Origin: Odontocerum albicorne
Lineage: Eukaryota > Arthropoda > Insecta > Trichoptera > Odontoceridae
Assembly (NCBI GenBank): GCA_949825065.1
Contig: OX463846.1
Span: forward strand, 3,367,366-3,431,365
DNA: 64,000 bases
Reading direction: 5' to 3'
Each line of letters opens with the position of its first letter. Position 1 is the stretch's first letter. The notes under the pieces are model-generated. The model made no database searches. It was given only the letters and a program-made list of their open reading frames with translations, and was not told where the DNA came from. The position numbers were made by a program, and so were the translations under genes. This document shows, piece by piece, positions 1 to 10,387 of this stretch.

Positions 1-700
1 AAATTTAAGTGATCATTACAGAAATATATTATCACGCTCTTGAAATTTACTTTATCATTGCAGAAGAATTTTCTACTTCTGAAAATTTTTGTTGAAATTG
101 TTCAAAGGTTTCGTATTATTTTATCAACATAATACCTTTTTTTCTTTTTCAAAAAAAAGTAAAATATTGAGAAATGTTTGAACTTTTCCAATGACGTCAC
201 AAAACCTCGATGAAAAATAAAAGGGTTCGGGGGAAATCCTGTAAATATATTTCAGGATCCCACTCAAAGAATCTAGACAAAAAGGTGATTCAATATTAGT
301 TCCCATTTATGATTCAATTTCGGGATCTTACTTAGAAATTTTTCAGTCGGTTGAACAAAGAGAAGTGTTCTCTATTTATGCGGAAGTACCCCACTTTGAA
401 CCTTTACAGATCATTTTTGATTTTTGTTTCGAGCGAGAAGACTCAACGCAAAGGTTTATCAAAAGAACTTTGTCAATTTTCTTATATCTCTCTCTTTCAG
501 ACCTTTGTTTTGAAAGTTAAACTTATTATTTTTATTTCTTTGAAGAAGTATTTTATGTACGAGTATATCGTGTATTTTGTTTTATGATTTTGTTATTTAC
601 AAGTTTTTCTTTACTTGAGACAAAATATTTTTTTCAAGGAATATTTTCCATGTACATGATTTCATCCCCTATTCATTAAAAATGTATTTATAAAAGTACA
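1..700. other. AT-rich DNA, nothing recognised
   Basis: Reading both strands gives only short open frames with biased, low-complexity composition and no family motif. I see no repeat unit or inverted ends here. A copy of the recurrent octamer TACGAGTA lies at 558-565. Confidence 0.5.
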
Positions 701-710
701 TACGAGAAAA

Positions 711-1085
711 AACATACCATCGCGTCGTTTTCCTTTTGAGGTAGAAGGAGAGAACAGTCTTAAACAAATAATTATCTAGTGACACACGCCCATACGCCTT
801 TTCATACAACACTTACGATTTATCTTAATTTACATTTCCTTCTTTCAAAACTGCTCCAAATTCACTTGATTCAAGTACATTATACTTTGTTGGTCTTAAC
901 CATGACTTCCTCTCTCATTTGCACTGTGTGTTTGTTTTGTTTTTATTTCTTCGTTTATTTCTTTAACATGCCTTAACCGTCTCAGAAGCCCTTCTTGGTC
1001 TTACTTAATACCCTAAGTTCTCATTCATCATTGATCCGTTCATTTCGTACTCTGTTATATATTGTCACTCTATGTCATGTATGTT
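711..1085 (-). mobile_element. nLTR-6 retrotransposon 3' remnant
   Basis: The plus strand begins with the reverse complement of the nLTR-6 3' end (CATACCATCGCGTCG followed by a degraded GGTAGGCAGAGA-like stretch) and runs through pieces matching the other nLTR-6 copies at 52.7, 33.4 and 50.8 kb, such as TTTGCACTGT and CATTTCGTACTCTGTTAT. The minus strand would encode the C-terminal tail of a non-LTR reverse transcriptase, but stops and frameshifts break it throughout. It merges without a clear border into the 87-bp tandem array. Family assignment rests on similarity among copies in this window. Confidence 0.6.
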
Positions 1086-2535
1086 TGTCGTACTGCGTTA
1101 AACATTGTTAATCTATGTCACGTATGTTTGTCATACTCTGTTATACATTGTTACTCTATGTCACTATCGGTTTTAGTGAAATATATTATAAACATATTTA
1201 ATAGAAAAAAATCAAATATACCCTGTTATATTATACATTGTTAATATATGTCGCGTATGTGTGTCGTATTCTGTTATACATTGTTACTCGGTGTCATGTA
1301 TATTTGTCATACTCTGTTATACATTGTTACTCTATGTCACTATCGGTTTTAGTGAAATATATTATAAACATAGTTAATAGAACAATAAATCAAATATACC
1401 CTGTTATACATTGTTACTCTATGTCACTATCGGTTTTAGTGAAATATATTATAAACATTGTTAATAGAACAATAAATCAAATATACCCTGTTATACATTG
1501 TTACTCTATGTCACTATCGATTTTAGTGAAATATATTATAAACATAGTTAATAGAACAGTAAATCAAATATACCCTGTTATACATTGTTACTCTATGTCA
1601 CTATCGGTTTTAGTGAAATATATTATAAACATAGTTAATATAACAATAAATCAAATATACCCTGTTATACATTGTTACTCTATGTCACTATCGGTTTTAG
1701 TGAAATATATTATATACATAGTTAAAAGAACAATAAATCAAATATACCCTGTTATACATTGTTACTCTATGTCACTATCGGTTTTAGTGAAATATATTAT
1801 ATACATAGTTAATAGAACAATAAATCAAATATACCCTGTTATACATTGTTACTCTATGTCACTATCGGTTTTAGTGAAATATATTATATACATAGTTAAT
1901 AGAACAATAAATCAAATATACCCTGTTATACATTGTTACTCTATGTCACAATCGGTTTTAGTGAAATATATTTTATACATAGTTAACAGAACAATAAATC
2001 AAATATACCCTGTTATACATTGTTACTCTATGTCACTATCGGTTTTAGTGAAATATATTATATACATAGTTAATAGAACAATAAATCAAATATACCCTAA
2101 TATACATTGTTACTCTATGTCACTTTCGGTTTTAGTGAAATATATTATAAACATAGTTAATAGAACAATAAATCAAATATACCCTGTTATACATTGTTAC
2201 TCTATGTCACTATCGGTTTTAGTGAAATATATTATAAACATAGGTAATAGAACAATAAATCAAATATACCCTGTTATACATTGTTACTCTATGTCACTTT
2301 CGGTTTTAGTGAAAAATATTGTATAATAAACATAGTTAATTGAATAATAAATCAAATATACCCTGTTATACATTGTTACTCTATGTCACTATCGGTTTTA
2401 GTGAAATATATTATAAACATAGTTAATAGAACCATAAATCAAATATACCCTGTTATACATTGTTACTCTATGTCACTATGGGTTTTAGTGAAATATATTA
2501 TAAACATCGTTAAAATAACAATAAATCAAATATAG
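1086..2535. repeat. 87-bp tandem array (about 14 regular units)
   Basis: From about 1312 the unit CCCTGTTATACATTGTTACT...AAATCAAATATA repeats every 87 bp with few substitutions. The first 230 bp hold irregular shorter units. Because 87 is divisible by three, one plus frame stays open over 1238-2326 and spells a 29-residue repeat starting VIHCYSMSLSVLVKY. I regard that frame as a by-product, because it has no signal or domain and its composition is that of the DNA repeat. Part of the unit (CTCTGTTATACATTGTTACT) resembles the neighbouring nLTR-6 sequence that encodes the HGVTMYDRI stretch on the other strand. Confidence 0.9.
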
Positions 2536-2908
2536 TTGAGTAGAAAGGTATCCAAATCTGCAAAGATGGAAATTTAAAAAAATTACATTAGTTCTTACTT
2601 TAGTGTCACATATACACGTTCTATGTCACACTACTTAAGTCTATCAAAATTATGTCGATATATTCCACGTATCGATGGATGATTAAACTCCTTAATACAC
2701 TTTATTGGTATTGAGTCACTTGACAGGGAGGCGTGAGTAGCATTAACCAAATGCTATATCTTATTTACAGGGAGACTGTTGTTATACTGCTATATTTAGA
2801 CTAAATAATTACATTTAGTTATTGTTATTTGATTTACACATAATTGGGTTGAACCTGTATGAAACTTTAATCAAAATAAGTCATTTTTACTCTATTTATG
2901 GAATATTA
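2536..2908. other. AT-rich spacer, nothing recognised
   Basis: Unique-looking sequence between the array and the piggyBac target site. No open frame or motif could be assigned. Confidence 0.4.
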
Positions 2909-3167
2909 TTAACCCTCCGATCGGTGACAGTCCCGGCGGCGTTAAAAAAGTGACAAGGTCTCTAGGTACCGTCAAAAAATTGAATGGTATTATCATCATG
3001 CAGGTGTGTCTTGATGATTTTGTAAGTTAGCTTATGGTTATATAAGGTGCTTAAATGTATATAGAAGGATAAAATATAAGTATAAAGGCAAAAAAATAAG
3101 TTTTTTTTTTTAGGTTTTATTTGACAGGTAAAAAATAAAAGTTGTAATAAATGTATTATTGTGCTGC

Positions 3168-3345
3168 TTATTCATGGTCATGAATGCAGGTATCGCACCG
3201 ATACAATAATGCTGAATGCTCAGCACAAACCGCTTTATTGCAGGTATAGCAATATGATCTGGTTTTGCGCATGATATAAGTTGCAAATGAAGGTGCAGCT
3301 CCTGATGTTAGTCTTGCTACTACCGGAAAATATAAAAAAAATGTT
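3168..3345 (-). pseudogene. piggyBac transposase C-terminal cysteine-rich domain
   Basis: In another minus frame the residues RSYCYTCNKAVCAEHS then CDTC give a C-x2-C-x4-C-x2-H...C-x2-C pattern. This is the compact zinc-binding tail found at the C-terminus of many piggyBac transposases and used for DNA end binding. It ends at a stop at 3168. It lies in a different frame from the catalytic fragment, so either a frameshift or a small intron separates them. I cannot decide between these, because simple GT-AG splicing did not restore the frame. Confidence 0.75.
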
Positions 3346-3394
3346 ATTTCTATGTTTGTGCGTTTCAATATTCAATTTCAAAGTTACCTTTACA

Positions 3395-3807
3395 TCAAAT
3401 GTTTCCATAGCAATTCGAATTTTGGGATAGCACATTATGCGTGTATTGGTGGCTCGTTCTTTGATATTTGAAATTGCTAATTGTTTCGTCAACAATTGCA
3501 AAAACGAACGTGGCTTGTCTGTTTTTTGAACAGGCTTCATCCCATCGTAAATTACGAATGCGGTCAATGCAGCAATATCTATCATGTTGTAGAACATTGC
3601 AAGCGGCCAATGATTTGTTGAACGTTTGCATGAATAAGTGCCAAGCATCTGATCCATTGTGTCCACCCCAGATTTATGGGCATTGTAGTCCAGAATGACC
3701 ATTGGCTTTCGCTTATCGGTTTCACTATCTACCGAACAACTTATAATGCATTGTATACAACAGCAGGACCGATTTATTCTTCTTCGGTTTCTTTCAATTT
3801 CTTTCAA
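3395..3807 (-). pseudogene. piggyBac transposase, C-terminal part of catalytic domain
   Basis: The minus strand encodes a peptide with the hallmark block KSGVDTMDQMLGTYSCKRST followed by NHWPLAMFYNMIDIAALTAF. In piggyBac transposases this block holds the last acidic catalytic positions (GVDxxDQ). The upstream part with the first two catalytic aspartates is not recognisable between 3808 and 4049, so the gene is N-terminally deleted and cannot be active. The frame continues past 3395 only as low-quality residues. Together with the cysteine-rich tail just downstream it shows the expected piggyBac order. Confidence 0.88.
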
Positions 3808-4053
3808 TAATGGTACAAGTCAGGTATAAGGTCCCTAAAGATCTTGTACCTGATTCCCGTACTAAATGTTTTCAAACCGTAATAAAACACGAACGAGTGA
3901 TATTACCGCTTTGAAACCGGTTTTAATCGCTTCAGCATGTTTTTTTTTTGGAATACATACAGCATCACGTTTCCAAAACATACAAAGAGAAAGTTGTGAG
4001 CAAACAAAAATCGAAAACGTCCCCAGGGACCTTGTCACTAATCGGAGGGTTAA

Positions 4054-4590
4054 ATTAATACATAGCAAATATAAAAAAAGGTTAAGTCATGATTCAATGA
4101 AGAGAGCGTTATTCTTGTTGTAGCCAATCGAGACTCGGCAACAAACCACGAGACACGTCTTTGATAGGATATCCCAGAGGTATTATGAGGGTGACTCGGA
4201 GTTGCATGAGTCACGTCAGTTGAACTTGTGAAGCTGTTCTGTCCAAATGTCACAGAATATGTTTTATTTTAGAAGCGAACAAACCATCGACACAAGCGTT
4301 TCCTTGAGAATAAAATATTTGCTCTAGGAAGTAAATACCACGTCACCCCGTTCATTTTTATAAATAATATGATATATGTGAGTGAAAGCTTAATATTTTC
4401 TCTTCAGGCCGGGTCCAGCCTGTCGTGTAAAGTGCAAAAATGTCTTTGAGTGAAAACCGGTCAAAATTTAACATATATTATAATAAAAATAACACTTTAT
4501 TTATTGTGAATTAACAGTTTTTGTTGAATTGCGTATGTTAAAAATATTAAATAAATGAAAAAAAAAACGATGCGTAGTATCTATTTAGAT
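4054..4590. other. nothing recognised
   Basis: No domain, repeat family or RNA signal seen. Short open frames here are not supported by any motif. Confidence 0.4.
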
Positions 4591-4594
4591 CATT

Positions 4595-4700
4595 GATTGC
4601 ATACACATACTCGTACCATCACTCCATTTCTCTGTTGAGATAGGCAAAAAGAGTAGATGCCCATCGTTTTCGATCTACGCACACGACTCTCGTCTCGTAT
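4595..4700 (-). mobile_element. nLTR-6 3'-end fragment
   Basis: The plus strand reads ACCATCACTCCATTTCTCTG then GATAGGCAAAAAGAGTAGA and CTACGCACACGACTC. This is the reverse complement of the 3' end that follows the nLTR-6 reading frame at 21.9 kb. Similarity fades after about 4700, although scattered matches may continue to 4830. Confidence 0.6.
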
Positions 4701-5276
4701 TTTTCATACACATCATTATTGATGCCTTTTTGTTTCCAATATTTTCTTTTTTTTTCCTGAGTTAAACTTTCTCCTACTATCTCCTTCTATTCATCTTTAT
4801 TTTTGCTTACTTTCCATTAATTTCATACACGTTATTAAACCACGCGTTTAATTAATTGCCAAGTCAATGTGAATTAATACCAACTTAATATTAGAACAAA
4901 TAAAGTTATCTCCGTATGAACAACTTTTCCGTTTATAATACAAATAGATATTGTACCTTATTTAGGAAGCGAAATACAAAAGGATATTAATATCTCAAAA
5001 CAAAAAGAACAATTTATTACCTATAAACATTTATATGTAGACTATATTAATTTCAGATCAATTTGGTTCCACCACCACCCACTCTTTTATGATGGGAAAA
5101 TATGCGTTAGTCCCTATCTAGCAAGATCTATACTGAAACATCGAAATCTTTATTTATTATGTGTATCGACTAAGGAACTGCTTTTACCAGAGCATGACAA
5201 GGAGAGCAATGACGGCAGACTTAATTAAAGTCCTACATAACGGGAAAAATATAAATGTTTCGTAGCGAAGTAAATA
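4701..5276. other. AT-rich DNA, nothing recognised
   Basis: No supported gene or repeat. It ends at the TA target of the mariner-type element. Confidence 0.4.
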
Positions 5277-5413
5277 TAAAGGATCTTTCAAATTGAGCGG
5301 TTTTTTAATTCTTGGATAAAACACAAATGGCGTCGCGAACTTGCCTGGGTCTTGTGACATTTGAGAAATGTAATGTATGATATTTATAAAAATGGAGTCG
5401 TGTACAATACAAC

Positions 5414-5905
5414 AACGCGTTCTTCTTCTTCTTCATCTTATTTTAGGCCTGTTGGCCTGTTATGGTCCTGCATCATTGTTTGCCTCTTGCGACGTTGACT
5501 GCCAGCTGTCTTTCCATCTTTTGGGAGATCGTCCTGGAGGTCTGCTTGCTTGGGGGATACTGTCCCTGGCCATTCTTACACCTCATGGTTCCGCCATTCT
5601 GGATACGTGTTCGTTCCAGAACCTTCTTCTCTGTCGTCCCCATCTGACAATATCTTCAACTTCGCACGTCCTTCGGATTTCTGTGTTACGTACTCTATCA
5701 CGAAGGGTTTTGCCAGCGATACTCCTGAGTACCTTCATTTCGCTGGTTCGAAGGAGATTTTTGGTTCTGACAGTGTCGGCTCTGGACTCTATGCTGTATG
5801 TCATTATGGGGCGAGCACAGGTCTTGTATATCCTCACCTTGCTTTGGATGTTCATATGCTTGTTTTTTCAGATAGTTCCAGATTTTCCAGATAGTGAACG
5901 CGTTC
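5414..5905 (-). mobile_element. nLTR-1 copy 1: 5'-truncated retroelement with 9-bp target duplication
   Basis: AACGCGTTC occurs at 5414-5422 and again at 5897-5905, exactly bracketing 5423-5896. The plus strand starts with a TTCTTCTTCTTC run, so the element lies on the minus strand and its 3' tail is GAA-rich. mar-3 copy 2 keeps the uninterrupted site (ACATCAAGGCATTCAAATTG), which independently shows that this segment is an insertion. Perfect duplication, 3' repeat tail and a truncated 5' end are the classic products of target-primed reverse transcription. Confidence 0.9.
5459..5855 (-). pseudogene. nLTR-1 reverse transcriptase C-terminal remnant
   Basis: The minus strand encodes KVRIYKTCARPIMTYSIESR, TSEMKVLRSIAGKTLRDRVR and RWGRQRRRFWNEHVSRM. 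After a frameshift near 5583 it encodes RSPKRWKDSWQST. These motifs are the conserved tail downstream of the polymerase core in many insect non-LTR elements (YGxExR, EMxxLR, GxTLrDRvRN, RrrxWxxHvxRM, GRPPKRW). No catalytic FADD-type motif is present because the copy is 5'-truncated. It is not functional. Confidence 0.8.
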
Positions 5906-5945
5906 AAATTGTTGAATTATTTTATATATTTTAATCTCCGGAAAC

Positions 5946-6224
5946 GGTGATGTTAATTGGCCACCAAGATCATGTAATCTGACGCCATAGGACTATTTTC
6001 TCTGGGGTTACGTCAAAAGCCAGGTCTATAAGAATGGCATTCAATCAATTCCTGAGCTGAAGAACGAAATCATTTGAGTTATTGGTGAGCTAGAACCGCA
6101 ATTATGCTAAAACGTCATCGAAAATTTTGACAAAAGAGTGGACATTTGTGGAGCTGCAAGATGTGGACATTTGGTGGATATTGTTTTTTGTGTTTAAATG
6201 TCATACATTATAATTCAATGACCA
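5946..6224 (+). pseudogene. mar-3 transposase C-terminal remnant
   Basis: One plus frame reads NWPPRSCNLTP-stop-DYFLWGYVKSQVY followed by IPELKNEIIxVIGEL and VIENFDKRVDIC, with in-frame stops at three places and a final stop at 6224. The block LTPxDYFLWG holds the third acidic catalytic residue of mariner/Tc1-type DDE transposases. The first two catalytic aspartates are deleted. It lies in the same orientation as the element and just inside its right end. Confidence 0.8.
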
Positions 6225-6321
6225 ATAAAAAATGTTTTGAAATCAAAGCAAATTGTGTGTTTTATTCAAGAATTAAAAAAATATTAAATTAAAAAAATCG
6301 CTGAATTTGAAAAAGCCTATA

Positions 6322-7290
6322 CTTGCAAAATGGATTGTGGCTTCGAATTCAAGCAGTTCAGCAAGTCGTTAATATTTTCGCAAAAAAACTTTTAACGCAG
6401 AAATATTGTCCTTTAACGCCATTACATAGAAGTCCGAAGATATACTTATATATACTTTTGGAATTTATTAGCATTCGAGTTTTGACAAGAAATACTAGGC
6501 TGCAAGACATATTTCTATATGAAAGTTATAGAACAAGTATTTTACGAATTTGTCTATACTTAGACTACACAGGGTCGGAAATGAGTACGCTACAGTCTCG
6601 GATATTTTTGAAGTTTGTTTGCTAACCTATAAGGCTTGTCTGAAAAGGCACTTTCGAATATCTGAGCCTTGAAATGAAATCCCTCGTGTTTTTTGAAGAT
6701 CTTTTTTGAACTGCTTTTTAAGTGATTATTGTGTTTGTTTTTACTCCTTTGTGATTTTTCCCCGTGCTGAAGAAGATTTGTGAAGTTACAACTGTCTGAT
6801 TCCGTCTTTTATACTTTGTTTTCAGTTTTTATTTTGTTTTTAAATTATTTGTCTTTATATTTTATGGACAGTGTGGGCTGTGTATCTGTGAACTACCCCG
6901 TATAGTGTTGGTATTATGTGATTTTGTACGAGTTAATACCGGTTTCTTTCTGATTTCTGATGTTTTTATTAAAATAAAATAAATATTTTTATTTATTTAC
7001 ACATATTCTGTCAATATTAATGTGTTGAACACTCACTACTAGCTCTTGTATTATTTTTGTTATAATTACATTATTTCGTTTACTTATGTAAATAAATACA
7101 TAAATATACTGTTATATCCACAAAAGAAGAAATTTAATCATTTTTTTCGTTTAAATATCAGGATCAAAGCACTAACTTTCACGGATTCAGCAGTTGGAGC
7201 TAAATTTTGGAAGTTTGTCAATTTATGGAGAAAAGAAATGTCAATTGATGGAGATAATAAATATCATTTGACTCTAACATAAGAAGGTTA
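6322..7290. other. nothing recognised
   Basis: AT-rich with TTTTTATT-type runs. The two open frames of 100 and 78 codons (6323-6625, 7046-7282) have no recognisable motif and use AT-biased codons typical of noise. Confidence 0.4.
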
Positions 7291-7360
7291 CCTTCGTGGT
7301 CTACTTGATAACGTCTGACTACCATTCCAGGGGCTGCAGGCTGAACTCCCGTTGATATCC
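7291..7360 (+). repeat. tRNA-derived SINE-like head 1
   Basis: CGTGGTCTACTTGATAACG at 7295-7313 resembles an RNA polymerase III A box. GCAGGCTGAACTCCC at 7336-7350 sits where the B box should be, but is degraded. The spacing and layout match the six other copies in the window. It does not fold as a complete tRNA. Confidence 0.4.
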
Positions 7361-7645
7361 AGAATTTTAAAAACTTTAATTTTGATTATCACTTATGGCA
7401 TGTTTAACACTTTTCTGATTAGATGGAAGCAATTGCCACCCAGCAATACGCTCGCAAGATAGTTGTATATTCAACGAAAGGAAATAATCCTATTTGATGA
7501 TACTGTTAATAACAGAGGTGCTATACAATACATTATAATAACTGTTTTTCAGCCAATAAGAGGAATTGTGTGACAAAACACATGTTATAGGTATATTTTT
7601 GAGGTTTTTGCGGTTATACGTATCGGTTATTTAAGGTCTTTCAGA

Positions 7646-7800
7646 GTTTGTACCACATAGTTTGGCTTTTGATGCTGACATTTCAAAAACGTTGCAGTCT
7701 TCATCTTAAAGACTTGTTTGTAGTTAACTTCGCAATGAAGACGAAAACTTTAAAAGTTTTCGAAACGTCGGCGTCAAATACTAAACTACGTGGTACACCA
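7646..7800. repeat. Penelope-like inverted repeat with hammerhead-like motif
   Basis: GTACCACATAGTTTGGCTTT at about 7649-7668 returns inverted as AAATACTAAACTACGTGGTA at about 7777-7796, so two related copies face each other. The right copy holds ATGAAGA, a perfect 9-bp hairpin (CGAAAACTT TAA AAGTTTTCG), then AAACGTCGGCGTC. The last part can fold as a 3-bp stem closed by a UCGG loop and ending in GUC. That order resembles the minimal hammerhead ribozymes known from Penelope-like retroelements, but C3 of the core is changed and the G12 position is ambiguous. It is probably a decayed copy. Confidence 0.4.
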
Positions 7801-9306
7801 CTCCGGAAGGTCTCATACAACTTACATTTAATAGGCTGCAGTCAGATTTTCACTTAAAACTAATAATACTCCTTTCTGATTTGGCGAAAGATATTGCTGC
7901 ATGTCAAAACAACTTTCCAGGTTCTGTTGTATAAAACTAAAGCATCAAACAATACAGAAGTGGAGTGGACAGTGTGGAATGGATTTAATATACTCGTATA
8001 CTTTATTGAAAGACAATTTCTACTTTCAGACAAATTAGAATTTCGTAAGACATCCAAATGGTTTCTCCTTTGGTTCAACTACTTAGGACATTAAATTTAT
8101 AACTTGTGCGCTTTACCTGCCCTATTTAATTAAAGCCCACTTAATTGGAAAACATTTTAGTGAACGCTCCATAAAATAAATGGAATGAAATTGTTCGAAG
8201 GGTTGAGTTGCCAACACACACATACACACACATCTGGTGAATAATTTACTGTTCTGGCTTTTATATCTTGAATATGATGTAATAAAGGGGGAACCATATG
8301 AGAAAGTAAAGTGGTACAAACTATCAAAAAACTTTTACAAGTTGAATAGTTCTGAAAATGTTATTTTTATCGATTCACAAGTACACAGCTACTGTAAAAA
8401 TTATTTTGAAATAATATTGTGGAACTCATTTTGCCTTTGACTACGTTTTTTGATGAATGAGAGTTTTTTTGTAAAAAGGTTACTCATTAATTCAAATTAT
8501 AATATCTTGTTTTTGAGTATCACCTAAAAACAACGTGTTTTTTTTATAATATCTAAAAGGGGTCAATAAATGGATTTATATTTTGAAAGGCTGTATTTTT
8601 TCTCAAATAGACCGTCATAAGTCCTTTATTTCAATCATGAATTAAAATGACCAAGACATTAAATAAGATTACAATAAGGATAAAAATTGAAAGATTCCAA
8701 CAGATTATAATGATACCTTTGCAGTAATATTAGAGTCAAGAATAAATCACATTAAAAAAATATTAATATAGGTTCAAGTATATGGGTCTATCCAATATCC
8801 ATTCTTATTCTGTAGAAAAAAGCAAGTCCAGAACCTAAGATACTCCTAATTGGTCACCAGCCTGTTATATCGAGACAAATATCCAGGAATTGCTTCATAA
8901 AGACAGCGCAAAAACTGATGATTCCTTTGGATAAACCACGTTTTCTGATGTGGAAAAACACCTTAAAACTTGATGAAGTTTTCTAGAAAATATAATTGCT
9001 GAATACCAACTGCTTTGGCCTACTTAGATACTACTAGATAGACTTCGGGGTAGAGGTAACTAGATGCAAGATGAACATTAAAAAATTGGATTTCTTGAAC
9101 GAAAATATCATTAAATGTGATGATGGGGATATATTCATTTATGGGACCCATAACACGTACTTTTTTGTCCAAACATCGGGACTACATGCTCTAGATAAAA
9201 CTTGATTGTTTTAAATAATCATGTGATCTCTATTGTCTCCTACTGGAAATGCGTAACATCATTGATAAATGATAGTTCGGATACAGAAATGAAATTGCTG
9301 ATTCTT
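7801..9306. other. nothing recognised
   Basis: About 1.5 kb of AT-rich sequence with no supported gene, inverted ends or tandem unit. A short CA-rich run lies at 8215-8231. Confidence 0.4.
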
Positions 9307-9734
9307 GGCAGCCTAATATGGACCCTCAAAGTAAGTTGTATGAACCAGTTGGAAACATTCGAAATATGGATGCACCGGAGAATGCTACGGACACTCTGGA
9401 TGGATATGGTCAGCAACACAAGGGTTCTTCAAAGAGCCAAAGGTGATAGAGAGTTGCTGACTCATATTAAAATCCGAAAAGTGTCCAACTTGGGTCATGT
9501 ACTTAGAGGACCAAAGTACAAATTACTGCACCTGATCATCCAAGGTAAAATAGAAGGCTGAAGAGGTGTTGGCAGAAGGCAAATCTCCTGGCTCCGCGAT
9601 ATACGTGATTGATTGGCATAAGGGGCGTTGGAGATCTTTTTCGGGCTGCCGGGGATAAAGATATCTACTCTCAGGTGATATTCAACGTTGGGGGGACCTG
9701 ACATGACACTGAGAAAAAGAAGAAGGCAGCCTAA
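9307..9734 (+). mobile_element. nLTR-3 copy 1 with 10-bp target duplication
   Basis: GGCAGCCTAA at 9307-9316 and 9725-9734 brackets a 408-bp insertion. The insertion ends with GAGAAAAAGAAGAA, again a GAA-rich 3' tail. The 5' end is truncated inside the reverse transcriptase frame. Boundaries are supported by similarity to copies at 13.2 and 47.7 kb, which share the same 3' end (CCTGACATGACACTGAGAA). Confidence 0.9.
9322..9704 (+). pseudogene. nLTR-3 reverse transcriptase C-terminal remnant
   Basis: The peptide contains MNQLETFEIWMHRRMLRTLW, NTRVLQRAKGDRELLTHIKI and LRGPKYKLLHLIIQGKIEG, and after an in-frame stop RGVGRRQISWLRDI. This is the well-known tail of insect endonuclease/reverse-transcriptase proteins (LxxFEMWxxRRMLxIxW, VLxR, IKxRKxxxLGHVxRG, GRRxxSWLRNxRDW). 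Only the part after the polymerase domain remains. A stop separates the GKIEG and RGVGRR parts. Confidence 0.85.
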
Positions 9735-10149
9735 CTATTGATGAATTGTAAGAATCTATCAATTTTTTTGGCAAAGTGATTTTCGTGATACACTTTTATG
9801 CCAAATTAGCCTTTCAAACAAAAAAAATTAATCATCAAATAATCTTGTTATAATGTTAGATTCATTGGCTTAATTTTTATTGTGGTAGTTTTATAATGTA
9901 TCTGTTAAATGAATAAAAAACATTAATTACACAACATTTGATTTATAATAACACAGAGACTTCAAGTTATATTATCTCATTTCAACATTTTCGTTATATA
10001 GGCTGGTTTGGCACTTCACCACTCATTTATAAAGCGGCTCCAGGTCTGGAGTTCAGCGTACCATGTTATCAGTATTATCACATAAAACTTCAAATCCAGC
10101 AAAACTATTAGTTGACGCCTCTAGATAAAGTATTTTCACCACTAAATAA

Positions 10150-10325
10150 TAGTTATGTTAGAAGTAGCCAATTAGTCCGAAGATAAAACGTTGTAAGGCT
10201 GAAGGGATCCCCTTCGAAAATTATTGACTCGATTGTCATCGCAGTACCACAAAACGTGATCTGCGGATTAAACTAGGGGACCGCAAAAATTACAACGGGG
10301 CGAAGGAACAACATTGGAGCTATAC
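10150..10325. repeat. rep-2 dispersed repeat copy 1
   Basis: GATTGTCATCGCAGTACCAC, then CTGCGGATTAA, GACCGCA and GGCGAAGGA..CA.CATTGGAGCT, return in the same order at 41.3-41.5 kb. No coding frame or family is recognised. Confidence 0.55.
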
Positions 10326-10387
10326 AACTGCAATATTAAATATTTGATAATTTTCTAGTTTGCTTTGTAATTTGGCAATTTAATATG

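Larger units (their letters stand above)
2909..4053 (-). mobile_element. pB-1: piggyBac element with both ends and TTAA duplications
   Basis: TTAA at 2909-2912 and at 4050-4053 flank a 1,137-bp body. The body starts CCCTCCGATCGGTGACAG, and its other end read on the minus strand starts CCCTCCGATTAGTGACAAGG, so the ends are imperfect terminal inverted repeats. A second GTGACAAGGT copy lies about 38 bp inside the left end. TTAA targets and ends beginning CCC fit the piggyBac superfamily, and the interior confirms it with transposase remnants on the minus strand. Autonomous piggyBacs are usually over 2 kb, so much of the interior is missing, chiefly the N-terminal half of the gene. Confidence 0.92.
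5277..6321 (+). mobile_element. mar-3 copy 1: mariner/IS630-type element split by a retroelement
   Basis: TA at 5277-5278 and 6320-6321 flank inverted ends. The left end is AAGGATCTTTCAAATTGAGC and continues TTAATTCTTGGATAAAACAC. The right end on the minus strand contains TTCAAATTCAGCGATTTT and TTAATTCTTGAATAAAACAC. A second copy of the family at 19633-20160 has the same termini, and this confirms the boundaries. The element already had a large internal deletion before 5423-5896 was inserted into it, because the second copy reads straight through the same junction. Confidence 0.85.

Noticed and set aside
1238..2326. 362-codon open frame taken as a repetitive protein gene
   Set aside because: It is the direct product of an 87-bp tandem DNA repeat with a period divisible by three; no signal peptide, domain or promoter-like context supports a gene.
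3168..3395. Small intron between the two piggyBac transposase pieces
   Set aside because: Candidate GT donors and the TAG acceptor near 3336 do not rejoin the frames without a stop, so a frameshift is as likely.
5377..5934. 185-codon plus frame at 5.4-5.9 kb, hydrophobic, like a membrane protein
   Set aside because: It is the antisense shadow of the nLTR-1 reverse-transcriptase tail; the same shadow occurs at 45.3 and 46.4 kb.
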